From Sceloporus undulatus (taxonomy: Eukaryota > Chordata > Lepidosauria > Squamata > Phrynosomatidae), in assembly GCF_019175285.1 (NCBI RefSeq), contig NC_056528.1, forward strand, positions 48,800,353-48,864,352: a DNA stretch of 64,000 nt, in the 5' to 3' direction. Under the pieces are notes generated by a model. The model had not been told where the DNA came from. It was given only the letters and a program-made list of their open reading frames with translations, and searched no databases. A program made the translations under genes and the position numbers. Shown here in pieces: positions 23,601 through 37,700 of the stretch (position 1 is the stretch's first letter; each line of letters begins with the position of its first letter).

Positions 23601-26600
23601 ACCAAAGATCTGGATTTCCTAAAGGTGAAAATTTAAACCAGAAGGTGTTAATGAGCTCATTGGCTAATCCTGGTTGTAAAAGCTTGGAATTGGCAGGACT
23701 CATGAGTAAGAAAGGAGATTGTACAGGTATCATTTTTTGCTCAGCTACTTCCTTTAAGACAGTGGTTCCTAAACTTTGGTTCCTCCGGTGTTTTGGACTT
23801 CAATTCCCAGAAGCCCTAGCCAGCTTGGCTAAGACTTAGGGTTTCTGAGAGCTGAAGTTGAAAGTATGTGGAGGAGCAAAGTTTGGGGATGTCAGGAATA
23901 AACTCTTCTAGAACATAGGAAAACATGAAACAGTTGCCACTGGGAGATAGTTGCGTCACAGGTGGAAATGCTAGATGGGTTGGCCATTTTGGTCCTCCTC
24001 TTTGTGCAGAAATGCAAAATAGAGTGTTTCCTCGGTAACATTTTTTAACAGTTATGTGTGTGTTTTCACGTTTCTCGCTTAACTTTTGTTACCCAGCCGA
24101 GACTTCATTCTTTACCGACACCCTGGAAAGCCTCCTTCCTATGCGACAGACAACGGCTTTGAGGAAAAAGTAAGCAAATTGTGGTAGGATAGAAGCAAAA
24201 TGGGTGTGAGAAAAGTATATGCATGTTCTTGTGTGTGCATCTGAAAGAGAGAAAAGCCTTTATGCTTGCAAGGATTTTGCAAAGTTGCTTGGCGTTGTTT
24301 CCCTTTAGATCCTCCATTATGTGCCCCTAAGTTTTACCCTCGACTTATTGATGTGTCCTAATTGTGGTCCCAAAACCTGTCCTTGAGGTCAAACATAGTT
24401 GAGTATCTACAGTATGTTTGAAATACTATTTGCCAGGCTTTTAGCCGACTCTCCTCGGGGGAGAAAGGTTGCGTTTAAATGGATCCAATAAGTAAATACT
24501 AAACATTACCAAGGATTAGCTTCGGTGCCTTTCCCTTTTCTGTGCTTCTGTTACAAAAAGTGCAGATTTGTAAGAGCAAGTAGAAGAACGGTGTGAGTTT
24601 CTTGCTTCGTGGTAAGAGTACATACTATATAATATTTTCCCTTAAGGTAAACTGACCTTTTGCGGTGGTTCTTAATAAAACACTTAACTCTCCTTTTCGG
24701 TCCCCTTGAGAGCTTAGCCACTGTTTTGTAGATGCGGATGGGCTTGAAAGCATTATTTGTGAGAGGGGGAAATACTCCACAGTAACCTCATTGTCAACTT
24801 CGCAACTGTTAACTGTAGGAATTTGAGAGCCGATATACTCAGAAAGCTATCCGTAACCACAGGCATAATCCCAATTGATGGAAGGTAAAGCCAGCCAGCA
24901 AAGCTTTTCTCAGAAGCAGCAGCAACTTGCCATAAGAAGAAGATTGCTTTTTGGTAACAGGGCGAAGATATTGGCTGGCTTCCTGCCTTGCAGTTCATAA
25001 CCTGGAGTTACAGATCCATAACTGCTCCGTATTCAGTAATATCGGAGTTGGAAGAGACCCCAAGGGTCATCCAGTTTTGGACTATGGATCCCTGATTCAT
25101 CTAGCCTTGGTTCACAATAGTGTCCTAAACTCTGAAAAGATATAAAATAAGGTTCTTCAGATGTATTTGTTTTTGGATAACTCTGTGGATTTGACTTTTC
25201 AGATACTACTCTGTTGTTCCAGTAATGGCCATTATGATTCTGTGTACAGCAAACAATTTCAGGCAAATGCTGCCATTTGCCAAGGTAAATAAAAACATTG
25301 GATTTCCCCGCTCCCCATTCCTTTTGTTAAACATTTGACGGATTAAGTTACCCAAAATGTGAAATTTACCTACTAGAGAAGGTTGTTATGGCTTTTGGTC
25401 TACTCAACAAGGTTACTACGGGCCTCAAGTCCTCAGGGTTTTTATTATCCTCTCTTGCGTAGCCTTTTGCTTTGTCTCTCCAGCTGTCTTGTATGAGATC
25501 CTATACAAAAACGTCTTCAACGTGGACGAGGAAGAGCTGAGGACCGCCGTGGAGATGTTTCGAAGCGGGTCTAAGAAAAACAGAAGTGGTGGCTCTGTGG
25601 GGAGCGAGGATGCCAGTTTCGACTGCCTTCCCGAAAGAGGGTCCAGGACCTCTCCAGAAAAAAGGTATTGAACCAATAATAAGAAATAGGTTCATTTACT
25701 ATGTTTTTTCCCCCTGCCTTAGGGCAACCTTTGTAACTTGTGAGTCTTTGGTAGTAGGTGGGCTTTGGTGTGTATATGCTTGGTTTTTTCCAGGGCTGTG
25801 GAGCTGGTGCGACAAATTATCCACACTTAACTCCTCTGTTTTTCTGCTGTCCTACTCCCAACTCCTCCATAAATGGGAAAAGAAACATATATCATTTTGT
25901 AAAAGCAAATTTACTGCTGTAAAATGGGAGCCAAAAGGCATTTAACCACTACCTTGTTGTGACTTATCAGGCTACTTAGATGGATTGTTTTAAAAAGTAA
26001 CATTTCTGAAGAAGAAGATGTTCCCTAAATATACAACAAAACTTAGGAAGGTAATATTATAAGTATTTGTTTTGAGGTTAGGGTGAGAGTTGGTGCATTT
26101 CTACTGAATCTGACCTCTTCTGACTCGATGATTCTGACTCCACAGCCCTGTATTTTTGCTTGTTTCCTTGGCTCCATCTTGTGTATGATGTATGTATGTA
26201 TGTGTATATAGAGAACAAACTGTGAAAGTGTGAAGATTTGCAACTGGGACTGACAGTATTCAGAAGGGAACAGTTCTGCAATGTTCCCAGTAGAAAATCG
26301 TTGCGACTGGGAAGGATGCGCTTCCGTTGACGATAGACGCGCCACTTGATGGTGCCATTGAGCTTCCAATGTTTCCGCAGACGGCTGATGCTCTTGTTTT
26401 TCAGCACTGGACAGCGGCAGTGATGTTTCCAAACCCTGTGTGTGTGTTTAATCCTTCAGGCTGGAAGATTGGGAGAGCTTTGAGTCTGCCGGCCAGCCAG
26501 AGGAAAAGTGCAAACAAGCCGTCGAAGAGGCAAAGGTTTGGCAGCTAAAGAGAAAGAGGACCCACACACTGAGTGTTTCTTGCTTGTAAAACAGAGGAGA

Positions 26601-29600
26601 CATGGTTTTACGTCTCTTTTCCCCTTTCTTCCTCCATTTTGCTTCCCTTCTGACACGACACTGTCGGTGTTTAAAGGCCACTTGGGCATTTTCTGCTCCA
26701 AATCCTCTTTTAAGGGGTTGATAGAAATAGGACCTTAGAGAAAATGACACTCCAGCTTTCTGTGCATAACCCCATATTGAGGGATGTGTGTGATAGGGAT
26801 GCAAATTCCTCATTACTTTGTCCTTGCATGCAAGGATGAGTCAGTACTCCCTGATGGAGGAGAAATGAAGTATTTGTTTCTGCAGAGAATTCTCCCCATA
26901 TCTGAGCAAACCAGAGCATCTGGGTGATTTTTCTGTTTAGCAAAACATGTGCATTTGTTGTTTTCACACACAGAAAAAAAATGTATAGAATACAGTTTCC
27001 TGTGTAGAAAACACAATGCATATTTTCTGCATAGTTAAATGTGTTTTTGCACACACACAAACATGGTCTGGGGATGCTGGGAGTTACTGTCCAGCAATCC
27101 ATCTTTAGTCTTGCATAAGTCATACCTTGTTAGAAAAAATTCCTTCTATCAGTCCTCTTAATACTTGGTGCAAACTATGTATGCACTGCTCCTGAGGTTG
27201 CATAGAATCATAGGCCTGTTACAAACGGGACTTTGCGGCGCCCCCGTCATGTGCTAGGGGTTGGCCGAGGACCTAGCGTCCATACCGGCCTCACCTCTAG
27301 CACATGACAAGGGCGTAAAGATGGCGGCACCCTGTACACACGGGTGCCGCCATCTTTACGTGCTGGATGCTTAGCGTCCGCACGTCGTGCCCCAGATGGT
27401 GCTTCTTCTTTGCTGCTTCCGGGAACCACGCAGTTTGGCTGCTGCGGTTCCCGGATGCAGCAACCGGCGGCGGCAGCAGAGCTCTGCTTTTTGGCGGTTT
27501 GTAACCCGCCATAGAGATGGAAGAGACCTCAAGGGCCTTCCAATCCAACCCTCTTCTGCCATGCAGGAATACACAGTCCAAGCACTCCCAACAGATGACC
27601 ATCCAACCTCTGCTTAAAGACCTCCAAGGAAGGAGACTCCACTACACTCCGAGGAAGGAGTGTGTTCCACTGTCGAACATCTCTTACCATCAAAAAGTTC
27701 TTCCTAATGTTGGGGTGGAATCTCTTTTCCTGTAGTTTGAATCCATTGCTCCATTTCCTGTTCTCTGGAGCGGCAGAAAACAAGCTTGCTCCCTCCTCAG
27801 TATGGTATCCATTCAAATATTTAAACAGGGCTATCATATCACCTCTTAACCTTAAACTAGTACAGATACTGGCCTGGTGAGCATTTCTTATAAAAGCAGG
27901 GTGAAAGTTGCAGCCCGCCATCTTTTAAATTGGCACCATTTTAATTTTTTGCAGCCTCCAGACAACCCAAAGATGCCCTTTCCTTACAAAGTACTGAAAG
28001 CGCTGGACCCTGAGATCTATCGGAATATCGAGTTTGATGTTTGGTTGGATAGTAGAAAAGGTATATTACGTTAATCTGTATATAAGGATGCTTTTGCATA
28101 TTAAAGAGCTCTACCTGCACTTGATCATAGCTAAAAGACCAAAAGCACTACGTAGTACAAAAGCTGTACAGGGAGAAAAGCAGGATATAAATTAGATAGT
28201 TAAATAATGAATTGGTGTACAGTAAATACAACAGATGTGGATGTTGTTTATATGCATATTAAATGGCAGCATCCTAGTGTTTCATAACTTAGGGATATGC
28301 AAAATAATTGCATTACATGTTTGGTTGTGCGAAGCACTAGTGTGCAGCCAGGAATATAGAACAGAGCACTCCTGGTTGAAAGGACACCTTATTGGAAACA
28401 CATTAGATCTAATAATGTCCCTGTCCTTATTTTATGACATAATTCATTGTTTTCCTACTTGGCTTTATTGGCTTTCTATGGTTGTTGACCATGTAAATTA
28501 TACTGAATTATATATATCAGACATTGGGGAGATTCTATGGCTAGAATTCTACATCAGTTGTTTAGTGAAGTATACTCATGTTGTATACTTAACTAGCAGC
28601 TTAGGACACCTCCCAGCCTAACTTAGAAGGCAGCAGCTGCTCCAAGGGAAGAAAGTCCATTCTGCTGGGAAGTGGAGCATTGGTTAATGATGTATTGGTT
28701 AATTGGGGCATTGGTTAATGATTTTTCCAACCGTCAGCAAGCAAGGCTATGGCAGGGCCTTGCAACAGGGGTCTTACTCGTGGTTGTCGCAGCCTCACTC
28801 GCTGGCAGAAGGGGCTGGAAACACCATCCATCCATCCACAACTACCAACTGGATGGACCTCCTTCTCTCAAAGCAGCTTCTGTCCATTAAAGTAGGTTTG
28901 GTGGGCATTGGCAATCATGAATTGTGACTATGTAGGGATTGTGCATATGGAGCAGTTACAGATGCATAACTCTAGGGACCTTATCACAATGAGGCACTTA
29001 CCGCTGCCCAAACGTTGTCCAGATGTTGCAGAAGTGCCAGAGGTATGATCGTCGGTCGCACTTCTCTAATGTAATTGAGGCTTCCCGCTTTCCTGTCAAT
29101 GAAGCGTTTGTAGGGAAGTCTCGGAGAAGCCATTTTAATAACAGAAGATCCTGATATTAAAAAATGGCTTCTCCGAGGCTTCCCCACGAATGCTTCAGTG
29201 ATGGAAGGAAAGCGGGAAGCCTCAATTTAGAGATGCGTGATTGATGATCACACCTCCGACGCTTCCCCAACGTTTGGGCAGCAGTAAGTGCCTTGTGTGA
29301 TAAGGTCACAGGTTATGAATTTGTAAATGCAATAGTGAATGCCAGCCTATATATGACAGCTGCTTCAGTGCAGAAGAGTGCATTGCCCTCTTCTTTGCCA
29401 TCAGATAAAGACTGTCTGAAGGTACTATTCATTAAGTTAAAGGATGTAGAACCATTAATGCACGCTGCTACATTTAGCACTCCTGTTCGTTGCACTCACA
29501 ATGCTTGGATGCTTACTGTTTGTTTGTTGGTGCAGCGTATTTTAAGACAAGGGTTGATAAGTCGGTGGTACTAGTTCCACTTCCACAAAAATCAACATTA

Positions 29601-32600
29601 GTATGGGAAGATGCTTAGCTTGGTTTTCTTTTTCCATTTTCAGAGCTTCAGAAGACAGATTACTTGGTGTTCGCTGGGAGACAGTACTATCTTGGGGACA
29701 AGTGTCAGGTTAGTCCTGTTAAGTTTATTTAGTAATGGTTTGTTTCGAAGCAGGTTTTAATAACAGATTCCAATTCAGGCCATAAAGAGTGAACCAAGGG
29801 ATGCTTCTATGGAAGGAACTAAACTAACTTGATTTAAAGGCATAGTCGGCTGCAGTTTGGGGTTGTGGTGGCGGCAGCCAGGTACACTTTTAAAACCCAC
29901 TTTCAAATAGTTTTGCAAACTTGGGAATTGTCAATATCTGCCCTACTCCTGGCTGTTAGTATCTGTGTTATGTGTCTTTCCCAAGTTCTGTGGCCAAAAC
30001 CTAGTCTTCCAAGCTTTTTCCTCTGGGGAGAGGCCATTGTCTGATCTGGAGATTCATCATTTCGATTGTGTTTATCCTTAGTCTTTGGTGCTAACAGCCA
30101 GAAAGGAAACCTTTTGTGGTCTATAGAAACAGGGGAATTGATGGTGCGGCCTTTTGTTTCAAATTAAATTAAACTATTATCTCAGTTTTTAGTGCTGAAA
30201 TATTTTACAACCCCAGCCTTTGTGGTTTTGTGAATCAGTACAAGAATAATTGAGGTTGGGAAGAGCAGGAAGGGCTGTGTTCCAGAACGAAGCGCTGATC
30301 TTTGCGTTCCGTATTCTGCATTATATTTTTAGTCCTGCCTTGCATTCGTTTAGAGACAAGGATCGCTTGACACTTCTTCTGTCCTAGGATGCTGTATGTT
30401 GTAATGTAACTCTAATTTTTCCTGTTTAGTAGCTTGCTGTTCATATTCTCCTTGTCTGCCTTTTTCCGAATGGCTGACATTCGGAGCTGTTAATTTAGTT
30501 CTCAGGATGCAATAGTTTTATGAGAAGAGAAGGTGCCGACTCTTTGACTTTCCCCTTGAGATAATGTTCTGCTCCGTCCTTTGTGCTCTGAGTCTGTAGC
30601 TGAAATGCGACGGTGCGATCGCTTAGTCTTTCTCAATCAAGCCTTGAGTAGCAAAGTGATAGAGAGGAGCTATAGAAAAACCAGATTTGGAAAGCACCCA
30701 GTGAATGCATCATCCAATCCTCTTAGTCTAGCCTTCACCCACATCAGGTCAAAAGAAGTACTTTAGCCCCATCCTGAAAATGGGGACCATCTATAAATAG
30801 TTCATCACATTTGATCTTTTATAAGACTACTTATATGCTCCAGCGTTTTATGTTTCAAAACCAAAACCATCCAAATAGGTAAACACAAAGTAAAAAATGT
30901 CGAGCTCTATTGGCTTGTTTTTAACCTGCCAAATGGGTCCATCGTAAGCCTTTCTGTACTGAGAGCAGCTGTTCCCAATAAAATTTGGTCAGAGCAGATG
31001 GGTGAGAATTTTATTGGGTCCGTTTTTTTGAACAGAGTGTCCTCCCCAAAGCCAAAAATCCCTTTGTAAATTCAACAAGAGCATCTTGTTGACCTCAAGG
31101 GAGAGGCACAAGATATCCTTTTAGATGTCTCTCCTGTTCTTCTGCTCTTTCACCTTCTTTCTTCTTGTCAAGTTGGTTTTGACTTAAGGTGATGCTAAGA
31201 ATGCCAGCCCTCCAAAAACACTGTTATTGAAAGTCGTGCTCAGATCTTGCAAGCTCTTTTTTTGGCTTTCTGGATTGAATAAATCCATCTGGACTATGGT
31301 CTTCCTCTTCTCTGACTGCCTTCCACTTTACTGTCTTTTCCAGTGACTCATGATATGTCCATAGTATGATAGCCTCATATTAGTCAATTTCACTTCTAGG
31401 GGAAGTTAGGGGTTGATTTGCTCTTGGACCCTGCTTCTTTTTTTCTTATCAAAAGTGAAACTAACACTAAAGGCGGCAGGACTGGAATCCCAATAATCCA
31501 AGGCAGGCATCCTAACTTTTGGGTAATATAATAAGAAAACTTTTCCCTTCACTATGTTTTGGACTTCCAGTTCCGGTGAAAAGGTTTGTGGTAATGAGTC
31601 AGTATATATTATATGTTCAAGTATTATAATAAAACATGCTGCTTTATAAATGGAATCTGACTTAATTCAGCTGTCATCATCATCATCGTCCATTAAAGTT
31701 GTCCATTATCCTCATTATCCCTTTAAATTGAAGCTGGCTCTTGTTTTTCCCAGGTCCGCCTAGACACCGCGGGCAAATACTACAACGCTCACATCCAGGA
31801 TGTCGGACAGGATAATACGGTAACCGTCTTCATTGAAGAGCTGGCAGAGAAGTACGCATCTCCCTTTTTTGTGGTGCCTTAGTATTTGTGGTTGATGCTG
31901 GGTTGCCAATTAGCCCCTGTGCTAATGGGACTGAAGTGGATTACAACATAAATACTAGGGCTTAGCCTGGGCTGCATCTGAAGCCATGGTGATAATAATA
32001 ATAATAATAATAATTATTATTATTATTATTAACCTTTATTTATAAAGCGCTGTAAGTTTACACAGCGCTGTACATCAATTTTTTAGTCAGACGGTTCCCT
32101 GCCCTCAGGCTTACAATCTAAGAAGACACGACACAAAAGGAGAAGGGAGTGGTGGTGGGGAATAGGATCAGGTAATAATAAAGCTATCTCCATGCAGAAG
32201 TGGTTATCTTGTTTTGCAGGACGCTTCCTCAGATGCACTTGAGTTTAACACTGATCGGTTCAACAGCTGGTTTATGAACTTAGCTTCACTGTCCAAAAAG
32301 TGACAAATCTTGATGATTTACTCTTTCATTGGTATAATTTCCCATTTTCTTTTCTGGTTGGGACTGTTCCCTTTCTTCTGTTGCAGTCCTTATAGACTTG
32401 TGCCGGTTGGTTGTCCTCTCTTCGGATGGAGATTATCAGTGCACTTTTTGGGGGGTTCTGCCTTCATCTTGAAAATAGACTTGAAGAGGAATAGACTATT
32501 GCGCACCTCCTAGAATAGGTGCATTAATCTAGAAGGGGACATTGGGTATATTAGTAAAGAGGAAGCAAATCTGTTGCTTGAGGCAAAGTTACAGATAGTA

Positions 32601-34749
32601 TTCCTTGGAAGAGCCAGAGCTGATATGGCTCCCTGCAGAATTTGCTGTTGGCAAGCGTTTGCTTCTCTTTGGCAAGTTGTGACCCTTGGAAGAACCGAAC
32701 CAAAATATGTACCAAGAGAAAACAATGAGGCTCTTGATAGAGCTGTTGCTTTATTTGTGCTAGGACTTTATTCCTGGATGGTGCAAAGTAAAGCAATAAT
32801 GCAAATGAACAGGCAGTTGTTTCAGTTTGGTGTCAAGTTCACTCTCATCGGAGACTGCATGAAGTCTGGAAGTTTGTGAACCTGTAACTAACCCCATGAC
32901 TATGGCACCCTGGCATGATGCTCAGTGGTCTGAAGTATTCTCTGAAGATGCCAGCCACAGATGCTGGCGAAACATCAGGAAGAAACTCTCCTAGAACATG
33001 GCCACAAAGCCCCACAAAAAACTATGGATGCCAGCCATGAAAGCCTTTGACTTCAAATCCCATCTCTGGCTATTTAGCTTAATGAAATGTAGTGTATATT
33101 TTGCCTGAGCAGCCTTGAATAGGATTGCGTTTAATTACAATTTCAATCATGGTACAACCCAATTTGCATTCTTATGGTTAGTAGGCTCCTGAGTTACTCT
33201 TAGGGTTAACTTGTTACCCAAAGATGATAATAATAATAACAATAATAATAATAGACTTTATTTTTATCCGGCTTCTCCAATGGATCGAGGTGGGTTGCAA
33301 CAGTAAACAAATTACAAGTATGCCCTTAGTTTTAATGTGCTACCTCTCCTGGTTTGTGCATTTTAGGCACCTTGTTCCACTTGTGAATTTGAAGCCTGTG
33401 ACGCAAGTGACGCCGGTCCCTGTATGGAACGTAGTCCCCAGTCGAAAAGGGGGAAACTATCAGAAGCTGTCAGGTGGGTTTGTGCTGGATGGACATAAAA
33501 CTACTTAGAGAAATTGCTACTTAATTCACGTTGCATAATGGGTTTGCAGTAGAACCAAAGTGGTGTTTGGAGTATCTCTGTTGGCATTGATCTCTTTGTT
33601 GCTCTCAGCTAGGATCAGGAAACGGGGCCTTTGTAAGCCTAGGAAAATAAAGGTTCTTGGCTTTAACAGCTGCGCAAAGTGGTGCGACCCCAGATATTTT
33701 TGGGGTTACCCACTTCTGTACCAAACTATGGCTACTAAAAAATGGAAGGGGGAGCTTTTCATCAGAGGAATAGGGAACATGTAGCCTTAAGCTCCCTTGA
33801 AGTTTGTTCTATCCCAGTGAACCATGTTTTATTGTGATACCTGAACACAGCCACAACATTGCTGTGCATTTTTTACATAATTAAACATAAGAAAAGGTTA
33901 GGTTGTCATTAATTACTGAAATATTATGCCTGTAATGTCAGTAATTATGTTCCCCAAAATGTGCTGCTGTGTTGCATCACCCTCACTTTTGTGCCGAATT
34001 GGCTTTTTCAAGGTAGGAAGGCTGTCCGACTGCGATGCTGTTTCTATACACTTCCCTTCTTATTATTAATTGCTGTTAAATCTCACAGACCTTTGTTGCA
34101 GAGCCATTCTTTTTACTGTGTACCAATATTTACAGAAGGATTGAGCAGCAGAAAGGTAGTTTATATTCAGCCCAATAAATTTTCTGTTAACGCACACAGC
34201 CAAAAATGAAAATTGGTTTGCAGTTCATTGAATCTTTAGCAAAAAGTGGTGCTGTGACATTAAGCCAGGATGCTAAGCAAAACAATACCTGCTATCCTCT
34301 TTTTTACCTCTAACCAATTCAGCAGATATTGGGGCACATCTTGGCTTTAGAATAGATACTAGGTATAGCTGGTGATGTTGGTCTTTCGTTTTCTCTCTTG
34401 CTTACCAACTATCCTGTCCATTCATTGGGATAAATAGCTAGATTAATAAAAGCAAAAGTGTTTTTCCCCCTAACCCTGTTTTACAACTTAGGATGGTGGG
34501 CATTTTTGAGTTATTGTATGATATGGTGGGATATATACATATATATACACACACAGTCGCCCCTCTTAACTCATGGATCTGAGATCCACAACCTTGATTA
34601 TGCATGGAGGGGTGACCTCTGTAATTTCTAACGGTGCGCATGTCGTGGCCATGCGCACGGGGGTGCGCCCTATTCAAGCCTTGAATATGCGTGAGCTTCT
34701 GTTTTCATGGGGGAGCCAGAATGGATCTCCCATGCAAACAGAGGGCCAA

Positions 34750-34791
<42 letters not shown>

Positions 34792-37700
34792 TGTGCCCTT
34801 GGCTTATGCAGGGGATCCGTTCCGGACTCCCCCCATGTAAGCCAAATATCGCGCATGCTCAAGTCCCATTCAAGTGAATGGGGCTCATGCATGCGGCAGC
34901 ACGTGTGGGCCATGGGCACTTGCCCCATTCATTCAAATGGGACGCGCCGCCCCTTGCGCCCCGCACAGCTTTGCACATAAGCTCAAAGCCATGTATAACG
35001 TGGGTGCACTATATATATATATATATATATATGAATAATATAATATAATATAATATAAATATATATTAGAAAACAAGCAAACAGATGAGTGAACTCATGT
35101 CAGTGATCTAGCTTCAGCCAGCATGGATTCCTACAGATAATTCAAATGGTTGAGTAAATTGATTTAAACATGCCTCCAAGTTCAGTGTCACAGAATTTAC
35201 AATAGCGTTTTACCCCAGAGATAAAGGACCTCACTCTTATTATCTCTTCCTTCCACTTTGGAAATGCTTGTAATGAATAATTTGCATTCATCTTGGATGC
35301 AGATAGGTGGGCTTTTCAAGATGAAACGGTCACCCCAATTTCTTGAATAGATTAGCTCGTTATTGTTGCAGTTCCCAACGAGCTGAAAAGGTCTGGAGGC
35401 ATTCCAGGCTCTTAAGGCTTCTCTCAGCGTTATCGCTATGGAACATCTCCCTTTTGGGAAGTAAATAGCACCTTTCCCCCCAATAAGAGCCTGAGGCTGT
35501 GTGTATATCATCCCAATATAATAGTGGAAACAGTTTCCATAGAAAATAAAATTGGAGCCGTGATACAGATATAACTCACACCACATGTTGAAGATGTAGA
35601 TATTCACAATTATTAAAATTTTAATGCCTTGTATTAATGACAGAGGTAATAATAGCTCCTTTTCCTTCCAACAATTGTTAATTGCATAACTGCAGAAATG
35701 AGTATCTATAAAGCAGGAAATTAAAACAGTTTTGCTGGCAGAAAGTCCTAACTGGGAGTTGCGTTGGCCTGCAAAGAGCTAGCAAGGCATTTTTCATCTT
35801 GCAGCATATTAACGCTATCTCATGGAAGTAAAACATTAGCTCTTACTTTAATTGAGCAAAGTAAAAGTTTCCCCCCTTTTAAATTAATTGTTCACAGTAA
35901 AAATTTAAAAGCCCTGATGAAGGAGCAAAGAGATGTAAGAGGTGCATCTCTATTCCAGGATATCTTACTATGATCCTCTTTCTTGTAAGATGGTGATGGA
36001 GATCCCAGTGGGTTGCCCCAGATGTTGGACTACAGCTTCTATGATTCTTGATCATTGGCTGAGGCTGATGGGGGTTAGAGTCCAACGTTATCTAGGGCAT
36101 CCTCAAAATGGTGGTCACTCAAGGATGGACAGCTGGACCTTGGTGACTTTCCAGGAATGAAAGAAACATAGAATGACGGAGCTGGAAAAGAACCCAAGGA
36201 CCATTCAGTCCAAACCCCTGGAACAGAGATAGAGCTATTCTGGAATAGAGATAACCCTCTCTATCCCAGCCACCCATGAAAAAAGTTTTGGATTTTGGAA
36301 TATTTCAAATTTTGGAATTCTGGATATGGGAAACTCTATTCAACCTATATTACTACTATAGTGCGCCTGCGCCTTATGCGCAATTAAAGAAATGGTGTGC
36401 GCACTGCCCTGAGCTGTGAGCATGCACCCCATTGTTTGCAATGAGGTGCGAGCATATGCAGATTTCTCCTTATGCGGGGGATCTGGAACGGATCCCCTGT
36501 GTAAGGGAAGGCTCCGCTCTTCTACTACTACTACTACTACTATTATGTGCTGGTCTGTGACCATAATAAATATCAACTGAACTATTACTATTACTTACTT
36601 CATACCTGCCTCTTCCTCTGGATCAAGGTGGGGAACAATAATGAAGCAAACATGTAACAGTTAACAAAACCACAATACAGTTAAAAAAAGCATACAAAAC
36701 CAATACATATTAAAATTAATCAATGCAGACTTATTATTAGTATTATGTTTATGTATATCCCACTTTCCTCCCAGTACAATAGGGACTCGAGGTGACTTTA
36801 AAATTCATAATTTAAAAACAATATGGATCAACCTGCAAGAAGAGACCGGTCTTTAGTGCTGCTTTAGGTTCAGGCATCCTTTCTGCCTGACAAATCTCTT
36901 CTGGAAGGTTATTCCACAATCTTGGGGCGGCTAAAGAAAAAGTAGTTTGGATGACAGTTGCCAACCTAGGCATAAATGGCTTCCAGGTCTCTTCCATTCA
37001 TAAAAGGGGTCTCTCTTGGGCCTAAAATGGCCCCAAGAGGACTAAAAGGTGTTGAAATCCCAGAGCTGTGGGTCCCAGTGTCCCCCTTCTCTTGCTCTGG
37101 AAATGTATTGGAGCAGTGCATTAAACACACATTTACATCCTACACAAATCCACGCTCCTTTTCCCTGGAGAGGAGAGAGTTGGCCTCATCGAGTCAGACG
37201 CATCCTTCCTTTCCTTTGTTTTTACGCAACACAGAATTTCGTTCTCAGCCCGTCTAGCTTCGTTAGCTCTTCCAATTAAAAGATTTACCAAGATTAAAGG
37301 ATCGAGGATGCCATTAGCTCCAACCTCCATTATGCCGGTGCTTTGGAAAGGATACAGTAACAGACTGTAAGATGCTCAAAGCACTTTTTCTCTTCAGCTG
37401 TGGGTTTTCATTTGCATGAAAAATAGAGCCCCAAATCTAAGCACAAAATTCATTTATGTTTCATACACACTGTGTGTGTGTGTGTGTGTTATATAGTGGG
37501 AAGATACTTTTATACAGTGTTTTAATTCATTTTGTGCATGAAGCAAAGTTTGTGCACATTGGACCATCAGCCCCAGCAAAGGGTGTCACTGTCTCAGCCA
37601 CCCATTTCAGATTTTGGATTTGGGGTTAGGAAGTAACCAATCTCAATGAACTAATTTGGCTATGTCTTTAAATATTACAGCAAAGAAACAATTATTGAGT

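Noticed and set aside
27529-27921. 130-codon minus-strand frame as a gene
   Set aside because: It is the decayed C-terminus of a CR1 reverse transcriptase, listed as a mobile element.
32574-32879. 101-codon frame in ALG13 intron 15
   Set aside because: No domain, no splice context matching ALG13, and it is interrupted by no conserved signal. Treated as chance.
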